Origin: a virus
DNA: 22,220 nt
Reading direction: 5' to 3' (one strand)
IMG/VR virus record: IMGVR_UViG_3300014962_000004
Coordinates: 80,292-102,511 of that record
In this document: positions 1 through 7,200 of the stretch, in pieces
Numbering within the stretch: position 1 is the stretch's first letter
Layout: each line of letters starts with the position of its first letter
Translations under genes and position numbers: made by a program
Notes under the pieces: model-generated
Told to the model about the DNA's origin: nothing
Database searches by the model: none
Seen by the model: the letters and a program-made list of their open reading frames with translations, nothing else

Positions 1-389
1 GACTCCTTGAACACGATGTCGCGGTTGGCCGGGTTCTCGGCCATCTCGGCCTCGACCTCGACGGCCTTGTTGTCGGCACCGACGGTGATCACCTTGGGGG
101 TGTAGGAAACCTGACCGCCCATCATCAGGACGATCTCGTTCTCCATCTCCTCGTCGTCGGAGATGGTGACGGCGCGACGCATCCACAGACGCTGGAAGCC
201 GGGGATGTCCAGGCATTCCTTGGGAATGATGCGGATCGAGTCGTCGTTTCCAGCAGGCTCCAGCTGAAAGCTGATCGTGCTGGTGTTGCAGGTGATCGTG
301 TTGGGCGTGTTGTTCTTGGCAAACAGGGTGCCAGTGGACTCACGCAGCTCGCGCAGCGACTTGCGCGCTTCTTGGGTGGAAGTGGTCAT
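1..389 (-). CDS. Hypothetical phage protein, 3' end missing (runs off left edge)
   Basis: This open frame starts at ATG (389-387) and stays open to base 1, so about 129 codons are visible and the C-terminus lies outside the window. A strong Shine-Dalgarno sequence, GAGGAG (396-401), sits 6 bases before the start. The protein begins MTTSTQEARKSLRELRES and continues through LFAKNNTPNTITCN, a stretch of likely beta strands, and an acidic segment DDEEMENEIV. There is no signal peptide or membrane segment. I do not recognise the family. The mixed helix/strand composition and its place at the end of a late-gene run would suit a small virion or virion-assembly protein, but that is inference. The frame is clearly coding: wobble positions are GC-rich, and it is preceded by its own leader with two hairpins (409-463). 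Confidence 0.8.
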   Translation of the reverse strand, partial: MTTSTQEARKSLRELRESTGTLFAKNNTPNTITCNTSTISFQLEPAGNDDSIRIIPKECLDIPGFQRLWMRRAVTISDDEEMENEIVLMMGGQVSYTPKVITVGADNKAVEVEAEMAENPANRDIVFKE

Positions 390-408
390 ACTTGACTCCT
401 CTACTAGG

Positions 409-463
409 GAGGGGACATTCCCCTCACCAGTTCAGGAGCCTAGCGACCCCGACCACAGGGTCG
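409..463 (-). other. Two intergenic hairpins between small gene and left-edge gene
   Basis: Two inverted repeats occupy the 79-base gap between the 72-residue gene and the left-edge gene. One is a perfect 7-bp stem GAGGGGA/TCCCCTC at 409-415 and 419-425 with a 3-base loop. The other is a 6-bp stem CGACCC/GGGTCG at 444-449 and 458-463 with an 8-base loop. Neither is followed by a T-run on the minus strand, so they are not classical intrinsic terminators. They could be processing, stability or attenuation elements in the leader of the downstream gene, or a terminator that does not depend on a U-tract. Confidence 0.35.
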
Positions 464-468
464 TGCAG

Positions 469-687
469 TTATCCCCGCACGAGCGACGGCATCACCGTCT
501 GCGCGGGCGGGCGCTTGATGCGCAGCTGGTGAATGGCGATCACCACGGGATCCTGCAGCTGCAAGGTCGGACGAACTTTGTCCGAATCGACGAATTCCTG
601 CATGTTCTCGTCGGTCTTGGACTGCACCAGGATACGCTGATCTTCGCCGGTGTTGCGGTCGGCCAGCGTCACCAGATAGGTGTTCAT
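469..687 (-). CDS. Small hypothetical phage protein (72 aa)
   Basis: The gene starts at ATG 687-685 with a good upstream Shine-Dalgarno (GGAGAGA, about 5 bases of spacing) and ends at TAA 471-469. The product starts MNTYLVTLADRNTGEDQ, has an acidic middle (KTDENMQEFVDSDK) and a basic tail (LRIKRPPAQ). The pattern YLVTLADRNTGEDQRILVQSK suggests a small beta-sheet protein. No membrane segment, signal peptide or known motif is visible, and I do not recognise it. A longer overlapping frame (440-805) covers the same DNA. I prefer this one because of its ribosome binding site and its more protein-like composition. Confidence 0.7.
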   Translation of the reverse strand: MNTYLVTLADRNTGEDQRILVQSKTDENMQEFVDSDKVRPTLQLQDPVVIAIHQLRIKRPPAQTVMPSLVRG

Positions 688-875
688 GCCGGTCTCTCCA
701 CTTCTTGTCGGGGGGCTGTTGTAGCCCCTCTATAACTTTATTGTCGACGAATTGCGAAATACATGCAAACAACCCGCACTTTCGGGGTGTCGCGCTCTCC
801 GTCACTGCGACAATTTGTGCGTTCTTAGGCGCACTATCTACATGAATACCCGGCTTGCCGAGACTTAACCATGAA
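688..875. other. Intergenic leader with hairpin and possible -10 element
   Basis: This 188-base gap is locally richer in A+T. On the minus strand it has a TATAGA hexamer (729-734) as a possible -10 element, but no convincing -35. Just downstream is a perfect 6-bp hairpin, GGGGCT/AGCCCC (712-717 and 723-728, 5-base loop), which would lie near the 5' end of a transcript leading into the 72-residue gene. No T-run follows the hairpin in either direction. No convincing gene is seen here. It probably holds the promoter and leader of the 72-residue gene. Confidence 0.25.
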
Positions 876-1148
876 TCATTTGATCTGTCCTGGATCTAGA
901 TCGGGATTAGACCATTTACTTTCGTGCCAGGCGATCCGGCGCTCCATCAGCTCGTTCAAAAGCTTCAAGTTGTTCTCGGAGCACTCGGCGCGAACCTCGG
1001 CGATGTCGGTCAGGCCCGAAAGCCGGTTCCACTCCTTGGCCTTATCGACTAAAGCCATGATTTCGTCCATAATTTGAGTGTCAGTCGACGCTCTGACCTG
1101 CGTCAACAAATTACAATCCTGTAGTTTTTTCCTAAGAGTAAAAATCAT
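876..1148 (-). CDS. Small hypothetical alpha-helical protein (up to 90 aa)
   Basis: The frame ends at TGA 878-876. The furthest ATG (1148-1146) would give 90 residues but has no good Shine-Dalgarno. A TTG codon at 1109-1107 (codon 14) is preceded by AGGA (1117-1120) at 7-base spacing and would give 77 residues, so the true start is uncertain. The sequence TATGAT (1149-1144) overlaps the upstream ATG and resembles a -10 element; if it is real, transcription begins inside the long frame and favours the shorter protein. The product is charged and almost entirely helical (DEIMALVDKAKEWNRLSG, CSENNLKLLNELMERR) with no membrane segment. I do not recognise it. It is the first gene after the terminator at 1173-1211 and so probably starts a new transcript. 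Confidence 0.6.
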   Translation of the reverse strand: MIFTLRKKLQDCNLLTQVRASTDTQIMDEIMALVDKAKEWNRLSGLTDIAEVRAECSENNLKLLNELMERRIAWHESKWSNPDLDPGQIK

Positions 1149-1172
1149 ACGATTGATTTACCCAGGAAAAGC

Positions 1173-1211
1173 GGAAGCGGGCCTGTCACTCGAAAGGACA
1201 GACCCGCTTCC
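1173..1211 (-). terminator. Strong hairpin terminator ending the late/structural run
   Basis: The inverted repeat GGAAGCGGG-C-CTGTC (1173-1187) pairs with GACAG-A-CCCGCTTCC (1197-1211), giving 9 + 5 base pairs around one mismatch with a 9-base loop. On the minus strand the stem is followed directly by GCTTTTCC, a short T-run. It lies about 95 bases after the stop of the coiled-coil gene and before the next small gene, where a terminator for the long minus-strand transcript would be expected. Confidence 0.75.
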
Positions 1212-1304
1212 AGGGAGAAGAGGGGCGACACTCACGGGCCGCTGCTCAATCCTCCCTACCTCCACCCACTGGAGGAAAGGTCACCCACCACAGGCAACCA
1301 GTAG
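1212..1304. other. Short 3' untranslated gap with a small hairpin
   Basis: No gene is seen between the terminator and the stop codon of the coiled-coil gene. A perfect 6-bp inverted repeat, CCTCCA/TGGAGG (1259-1264 and 1270-1275), could form a small hairpin in the 3' end of the transcript. It has no T-run. Confidence 0.3.
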
Positions 1305-1790
1305 TTACTCTACGGGAGCGCTACCGGTTTCGTCGACGGAGGGGGCCGGGGTGTCAACGACTGTGTCGGAAGTCACCGGAGCGTTCTGCAGCGAATCGAC
1401 GACGGCGTTGATCTGAGCCGCGACCTTGTCCTGCAAATCCGAGATCTCGGCCTGCAGGGCGGCGATGGCAGCCTTGTCGGCGGCATCGTCGGACAGCGCC
1501 GCATCGAGCGCGGCCTGCAGCTCGGCGAGCTTGCCGGTCTGGGTGTCGTTGGTTTCCTTGGCGCTGGTCAGCTGCGCGACCACATCCTTGACGAACGCGG
1601 TGAAACGGGCGAGAGCATCATCGAGAGCGGACACGATTCCTCCTAGAAAACCGAGCAGGGTTACACCCTTTCGGGTCGGATCCGCCGGGTTTGACAGGCC
1701 GTCATCGCTGCGCAATCCCGAGAACAGGTAAACGACCAAAATCAGCCAAAGGGTCAGCACGACGACGGTAGTGGTGGCTTCAAATCCCAT
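1305..1790 (-). CDS. Membrane-anchored coiled-coil protein, possible dual start
   Basis: The 161-residue product starts at ATG 1790-1788 behind GAGGGGAA. Residues about 7-26 (TTVVVLTLWLILVVYLFSGL) form one hydrophobic membrane segment. Residues about 55-135 are an alanine-rich heptad-like helix (LAELQAALDAALSDD, AALQAEISDLQDKVAAQ). The last 25 residues are rich in P, V, S and T and probably disordered. It could be a virion- or membrane-anchored spacer; a holin-like role is possible but unsupported, because there is only one membrane segment and no lysis gene nearby. A perfect internal Shine-Dalgarno, AGGAGGA (1638-1644), precedes an in-frame GTG (1634-1632). That start would yield a second, soluble 109-residue form lacking the membrane segment. 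The gene follows the ART-ParB gene with a 9-base gap and is the last before the terminator. Confidence 0.75.
   Translation of the reverse strand: MGFEATTTVVVLTLWLILVVYLFSGLRSDDGLSNPADPTRKGVTLLGFLGGIVSALDDALARFTAFVKDVVAQLTSAKETNDTQTGKLAELQAALDAALSDDAADKAAIAALQAEISDLQDKVAAQINAVVDSLQNAPVTSDTVVDTPAPSVDETGSAPVE
1632..1644 (-). promoter_or_regulatory. Internal Shine-Dalgarno and in-frame GTG start
   Basis: On the minus strand AGGAGGA (1644-1638) is followed after 3 bases by GTG (1634-1632), in frame with the coiled-coil gene. This is one of the strongest ribosome binding sites in the window, although the spacing is short. It would initiate a form starting at residue 53, just after the membrane segment and its loop. 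It may instead simply encode the residues L-G-G-I-V. Confidence 0.4.
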
Positions 1791-1799
1791 TATTTCCCC

Positions 1800-3344
1800 T
1801 CACGACCAAAACGACTTTAGGTGCTGACGATTCTTGTCAATCCAATCGCCCAGAACGGGTTCCAGCGGCACCGGCTTGCTGTAGGACTCGTTGGTCATCA
1901 CCTCGCCGGGTTTCTCCATGAACACCTGCACCGGGACGTGGGAGATGCCGAGCTGGCGGGCCACGTTGAGCCGGTGGTTGCCCTCGATCATCAGCGCGTG
2001 GGTGCCGTCGGTGGAGATCTTCAGCGGCTGCCGGATGCCCTGGTCGGCGATCACCCGTTTGAGCATCTGGGTGTTCTCGTTGTCGGGCCGGTCGTACTCG
2101 CGGTAGTGGTGGGCGATGTCGGTCGGCAGCATCAGGTGGGGCTTGAGCGAGTCCGGCAAGTTGGGGCTGCCCGGCGGGTAGTTCTCGTAGGTGTCCCGCA
2201 GGTGCTGCTCAAGGCTCTTCTCGGCGGTGATCGGGCGGGGGATGGCGTTGGCGAGCTTGCCGACGGTCTCCCGGCCCTGGCGCATGTCGGTCAGCCAGTT
2301 CTTGAGCCACGGTTCGATCTTGCTTTCGTAGGCCCCGTCGTCGTAGCCGGTGGAGTTGCGCCAGGACACCACCACCGGGACGTGGGTGTGGCCGAGCTGG
2401 CGGGCAATGTCGATGCGGTGGTGGCCGTCGTAGATAGCCCCGGACTTGCCGTCGGTGGCCAGCTCGACCGGGTTCTCGTAGCCATTGTCTTTGATCTGCT
2501 GGCTCAGCGGAGGCCGTCCGCTCATCTCGTACAGCGGGGCCTTTTCGTCGCCGAAGCCTTCGCCCTTGCGATCCATGTAATGGCTGATCACGTCAAGCGG
2601 GAAGTAGTCGCCGCCGATATGCTGCCAGTCCTGGTTGAACCGGCGCGGCTTAGCGGCGGTGTACTGGGCTGGGGTGTCAAACTCGTGAGTCTTCCAAGTC
2701 TTCAAGACAGGATGGTAGATATGCACCCGCTTGACGTTCGTGGGCGCACCCGGCAGCAATCGCTGCTCAGCCTCCCATTTGATCTGCTCGTCAGACAAAC
2801 CTTCTTCGGCGAGGGTGTGGGTGTGCGGGTCAACTCTGACGCCTCTGGGGTGTTCAGCCTCCATCACCACGCCAAGATTGTTCGGCAGCAACGTGGCGGC
2901 GGCTTTGGCGACTTCGGGATCGGTAGTCCAGTGGGGGCCAAGTCCTTCCCCCTGCGGGACGTACTTGTTGTTAATGTCCTGATCACGACCGGGAAGATTG
3001 TGATGCCATTTCAGCTGGCCGGGCTTGTTAATCCAGTCGACCACCTGACGGGCTTCATCGTCGGTGAGATGCCGGGGGCCGGGCTTGGGGGCTTGCAGCC
3101 GCCCGTATCCTGCCGGGCCAAACACATCAGACCTGTCGTTGTTGGTCGGCCTGCCGTACAACGACCACCCAATCTGTTCCAATCCTGGCTCGCCGGGATC
3201 AACGCGCAAACCCCTGTATAGCGTTTCGTTGTCAGGCGGGGCTACCGGCTGGGGTTCGGGCATCCCCGGTAGCGTTTGCTGCTCGGCGGTGCGCCAGGGC
3301 GACAGCATCTCGACCTGATCGCGGGCCGAGACGATGCGCCTCAT
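1800..3344 (-). CDS. ADP-ribosyltransferase-like / double ParB-like fusion with shared N-terminal tag
   Basis: I place the start at ATG 3344-3342, which overlaps the previous gene's TGA (ATGA), giving 514 residues. The longer frame to 3422 would lie inside the upstream gene and displace the tag. Residues 1-17 are MRRIVSARDQVEMLSPW, the tag shared with the two upstream genes. Residues about 40-210 fit an R-S-E type ADP-ribosyltransferase: YRG with R44, HWTTD at 138-142, then E191-A-E193 followed by LLPG. Residues about 245-330 and 400-475 are two ParB/sulfiredoxin-like units, each with a signature loop (DGHHR 306-310; EGNHR 454-458) followed by ARQLG and a short VPV strand. Known ParB-fold domains act as CTPases or nucleases, and ARTs modify proteins or nucleic acids with NAD. 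ART and ParB domains are both reported in phage polyvalent proteins. Roles as host-takeover or genome-protection effectors are inferred. Confidence 0.8.
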   Translation of the reverse strand: MRRIVSARDQVEMLSPWRTAEQQTLPGMPEPQPVAPPDNETLYRGLRVDPGEPGLEQIGWSLYGRPTNNDRSDVFGPAGYGRLQAPKPGPRHLTDDEARQVVDWINKPGQLKWHHNLPGRDQDINNKYVPQGEGLGPHWTTDPEVAKAAATLLPNNLGVVMEAEHPRGVRVDPHTHTLAEEGLSDEQIKWEAEQRLLPGAPTNVKRVHIYHPVLKTWKTHEFDTPAQYTAAKPRRFNQDWQHIGGDYFPLDVISHYMDRKGEGFGDEKAPLYEMSGRPPLSQQIKDNGYENPVELATDGKSGAIYDGHHRIDIARQLGHTHVPVVVSWRNSTGYDDGAYESKIEPWLKNWLTDMRQGRETVGKLANAIPRPITAEKSLEQHLRDTYENYPPGSPNLPDSLKPHLMLPTDIAHHYREYDRPDNENTQMLKRVIADQGIRQPLKISTDGTHALMIEGNHRLNVARQLGISHVPVQVFMEKPGEVMTNESYSKPVPLEPVLGDWIDKNRQHLKSFWS

Positions 3345-4237
3345 GATCGCCGCGCGGATCTCGCTCCGCTGGCGGGCGCGTGGCGCGGCAGGTTGGCCAG
3401 ATCCAGCGAGCGGTCGTCCCAATGCTCCGGCGGCAACAAGCCGACCTTCTGCGGCCCGAAATGCCCGTTGAGGATCAGGCTAGCGTTCTGCCCCTTGGTC
3501 TCGCTGGCCAGTGCGGCCCGCGCAGCCGGGCTGAACATCAGCGAGTGCGCCAGGTAGGTGGCCTGCTCGCCGTGCCGGTCGAACGACCTGCCGGTGGCGG
3601 CGTGCCCGAAGAAGTCGTGCACCGCCCGGAACTGATCGTTCTCCCGATTGCTCAGGTACGGATGTCCGCCGGTGACGTGGGTGCCCAGCACCTTGAGCCG
3701 CTTGTTGTTGTTGATGTCGTCCATCAACTCGTTCACGTCGTGGTACGGATCGTGATCGACGGTCTCGGTATGGATTCCGAGCCGGTTGGTCAGGAAGTCG
3801 TGCTGCTGCGCGATCTCGCGACGAAACGCGTCGTAGTTGCCCTCGGCTTTGTGGTCGTAGTCCGGCATCGCGTCGTACAGCCGCCCCACGGTTCGCACCT
3901 GCTCCGGACTGGTGGTGACGTGGGTGTAGTCGTACTGGTGCGGATCCGGCAGACCGACCTGTCCGGCGTAAGCCCGCGCGCCGGTGATCGCCAGCCCAGA
4001 CGGGGTGAACGTGATGTGTCGCTGCCAGCCCGCCGGGTCGAGCAGCCGTGTTTCCTGCGTGCGCGGGTCGGCGACCGCCAGGTGTGCGGTCGGCAGTCGT
4101 CGTCCGCCGGTGGTGTGCGCGACACCGTGCAGGCGGCGCGATTCTTCGAGATCCGCGTGGCAATGCCCGCAGGCGGTGACAATCCACGGGGACAGCATTT
4201 CCTGCTGCTCCCGCGCGGTGACAATACGCTTGGCCAC
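3341..4237 (-). CDS. HDFFGH-motif phage protein with shared N-terminal tag
   Basis: The start is GTG 4237-4235 with GGGGAG upstream, inside the end of the 1199-codon gene's tail region; the product is 298 residues. It begins with the shared tag (MAKRIVTAREQQEMLSPW). Next comes C23-G-H-C26-H, which could bind metal. The core is residues 195-255: an END-F-R-A-V-H207-D-F-F-G-H212 block, then HGE224, A-H231, and SE246-T-K-G-Q-N. The spacing of His and Glu residues suggests a metal-dependent hydrolase or a structural metal site, but no catalytic activity is established. I recall similar motifs in many uncharacterised phage proteins; that is memory, not a search result. It overlaps the downstream ART-ParB start by 4 bases, which indicates translational coupling and a shared programme. 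Confidence 0.75.
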   Translation of the reverse strand: MAKRIVTAREQQEMLSPWIVTACGHCHADLEESRRLHGVAHTTGGRRLPTAHLAVADPRTQETRLLDPAGWQRHITFTPSGLAITGARAYAGQVGLPDPHQYDYTHVTTSPEQVRTVGRLYDAMPDYDHKAEGNYDAFRREIAQQHDFLTNRLGIHTETVDHDPYHDVNELMDDINNNKRLKVLGTHVTGGHPYLSNRENDQFRAVHDFFGHAATGRSFDRHGEQATYLAHSLMFSPAARAALASETKGQNASLILNGHFGPQKVGLLPPEHWDDRSLDLANLPRHAPASGARSARRS

Positions 4238-4241
4238 GGGT

Positions 4242-7200
4242 TTACTCCCCGTAGCCGAAGAGATCTAGGTGGGCTGCTCGTCGGGCGTACTCGTCGGGGT
4301 CTCCAACGGAGGCAGCCCGGCTGCCGCCCGCAGGATAGCCACCACCCGATCCGGGTCGTTCTTGGGCAGCAGGTGATACTGCGGTTGATCCTTGGGCACG
4401 ATTCCTCGATCCGAGCACGCCAGGGTGGCCGGTCAGGGCACCGGCCTCTTCGGTATACATGGTACGCCCGTTATTGAGGTCGTAAATGCCCAGCTGCTTG
4501 TTGCGCACCGCCTCGGCGGTCGCCCGGTTCAGATCCGGGATGTGCTTGGAAACGTCTAGGTAGAAGTTTCCGTTTTCCAGCCAGCCGCCCAAATAGTGGT
4601 GGGGCCTTTCCAGCGCCTCGGCGTTCTTTATGACGAAATCCCGGACGTGCTCGGGGGTCAGCTCCTCCATCGGGCGCTTGAATTCCTGGTCTTTGGCGAG
4701 GCTGACCATGTACCCCTGCTTCGGGCCATCGCCGACGTGGTCGTGCAGAGTGAAGCCGCCCTTGTGGGCCGCGTCCATCACGTCGCCCATCCACTGCTTG
4801 TCCATGACCGGAATGGCGATCTTGACACCCGCCGCGTGAGCAGCGGCGTGATCGTGCATGATCTGAGCGGCAGATTCCGGATCCCAGTGAGGCAGAAGAA
4901 CATAGATCGCCGACGGAGACGGGGCAGCCTGTCGCGTCAGCGAGCCGGTCACCCGCAGCGCCTCGTCCACGCTGGCCAGCAATGCCGCGCCAAATTCGCG
5001 CGGATCCAATGCGTCGGTGTCCGGATCCCAGCCGTGCATGTCCTGATGAGATTGCTCGGCTGCGGCCTGCGCCAACTCGAATGACGGGGCCAGGCCGGAA
5101 TTGACGGTGCCCGCATCGGCAATCGAGTGCCGCCACTCGAAGTGCGGATTCCCGGAATGGTACTCACCGTCCTGTTCACCCCACGGGTAGCGCACCGCCA
5201 GCTGGCAGCCGTCCGGCAACATCGCCTGAGCGTAGTGAGCGCCCATTTGCCAAGGAACAGTTTCCGCAGCCAGTCGCCTACGAGATTCCTTGCCGAAAAT
5301 ATCGCCGTAGTCATCGCTGAGGGGATCGTTGTTGTGGAAGAACTGAGAGTAATCCACCCCGGAATCGTGTGACCCGGTACCAGGCCCGCCGATGGGGAAC
5401 ATTTTCTTGTATGCCTCTTGGGCCTGATGCTTGGCCTCATCCAGGGTGTGGATGTGATCGCCGTGCAGCACGCTGTCCTCGCCCTCACGCGCGGTCTCCT
5501 GGGCATCCCGACCACCAGCGGCTAGCCAATGATACTCGTCCGGAGCGCCGTAACCGGCCAGTTCGGGGTGGCCGTAATCGTCAGGGTCGTCGTATTTGGC
5601 GATGGCCCAGTTCCAGCCGGGCTGAGCTTCGGGGCTGGTGTATTGCCAAGCGTGCAGTTCGTGACCGTTCTCCAGTGTGGCCTTGTGGAATTCCAAGTCG
5701 GGAACGTCGATATGCCGTTGCCAATCAAACGCAAATTTCACAAAAGCGGTGCGCTGCAGCGCATCCCACACTGCCGCCAGCAGTGGGTCGTAAGAACCCT
5801 TGCGCTTGATCATGTGGCTCGGCGTGAAACCGTAACCAGGCATCTGCTGAATCGGAACGTAATTGTCGTCCCCCGGCCTTGGCAGGCGGGGGTCGAAATG
5901 CCACGGCTCCCCTGCCTCATTGCGGTGGTCGTAGCGATACCTGCGGAACCAGCGAGGATCCAGGGGATGGTCTTCTATCCAGCTTTCTTCCGACCAGTTA
6001 GGGTCGTCCGGATCCCAGCTTTTCGGAGGCATGCCCGGCTCGGGCCATGACTTGTTCTTGGCCTCGTCCAAGTCGCGCTTAAAGCCATTCCAGGTCAGGC
6101 TCTGCCCCTGCTTAGGAACCATGTGCTTCAGCTCGTCCGGCTGCATGGCGTTGAGGATGCGGCGCGCTTCCCAGCTGGAACGCACCATCATGTTGTAACC
6201 GGGTTCCAGCTCGATTCCCTTGCCTGGCTGCACGCGGTGATGCCACTGAGGGTCATGGCCGAGTTCAGTGAGCCGCTGGTGATAATCTTCGTTGGATTCG
6301 TCCTCTCCCTGCTTGGGCGGGAGAAGAGCCTTGCCGGGGCGCACAAAGCCCTTCGGGTCCATCGTGGGAGAAAAACCAGCATCTTGCAGCCGCTTAAAAT
6401 AATCCTCGTGCGACTCGTCCGCCGCTGAAGTCGGATCTTTCGGATCCCGACGCATGCGGGCCGGGGGTTTGATCGGAGACCCAATCACCCTGCTGACCAT
6501 TGTGGGCGACATGCCCAAAGACTTCAGCCGGTCGTGGTAGTCCTGGGCCGATTCCCTGCGCCCCTGTTCCGGAGTCCAAGTGAGTTTCTGGGCAAATTGC
6601 ACCGGAACGCCGTAGCTTAGACCCCGCAGCCGTTCCAGGTACGTCTCTCGGTCTTCGCCGGGCTGCTGCGGGGTGGTGTGCGCCATCCGCACGTCGTGGG
6701 TGTCGCTGGTGTGGTTCTGGTCGCTGTGCAGTCGCCAATCCCGCTCCCCGGTGTAGGGGTTAATTGACATTTGGTAGTAGCCGTAATCGTCCTTGATCCC
6801 TGGACGCGGCTCCCGCTCCGGAGTCTTGTCGGTAAGATTGATGGCGAAATTCTTGGTCTTCTCGCCAGAGTTGACTTTCTGAAATTCCCCGTCCGGCAAG
6901 CTATAGATGAGCTTGGATTTTGCCGCCGGACTTTTGGAAAGGCCGGGAAATTCTGGATCCGGGAATCCGGGGTCGTCATCGCCAATGCCGGGGCCGACTC
7001 CGGAGGGGCGATGGTTCAGAACCCAGTGCCAGCCCTTCTCCATGTTTTCGTCCCACCGGGTGCGCGGAGACCAGGCCGAAATAGTGTGGGTAACCCGCTC
7101 GTGATCGCCGTGGGTCTTCTCGGCGAGGTTTTTGGTCTCTTCGTGGCCAACGCGGTACCAGGACCGGTAGATCTGGTCGTCATCGTGAACATTCAGTTCA

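Noticed and set aside
440-805. Minus-strand 121-codon frame overlapping the 72-residue gene
   Set aside because: No good ribosome binding site, an Arg/His-rich C-terminal half, and it conflicts with a better-supported gene.
1305-1790. Holin call for the membrane/coiled-coil protein
   Set aside because: There is a single membrane segment with a long coiled coil and no endolysin or other lysis gene nearby, so the evidence is too weak.
1821-3221. Long plus-strand open frame (466 aa) opposite the ART-ParB gene
   Set aside because: It is a GC-driven antisense shadow: low-complexity V/G/A/L-rich product, no ribosome binding site, and the opposite strand has clear domain motifs.
3345-3422. N-terminal extension of the ART-ParB protein to 540 aa
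   Set aside because: It lies inside the upstream gene, has a low-complexity R/A/P-rich sequence, and would bury the shared tag; the ATGA overlap start fits better.
3380-4477. Plus-strand open frame (365 aa) opposite the HDFFGH gene
   Set aside because: It crosses two real minus-strand genes, is arginine/valine-rich and has no credible start signal.
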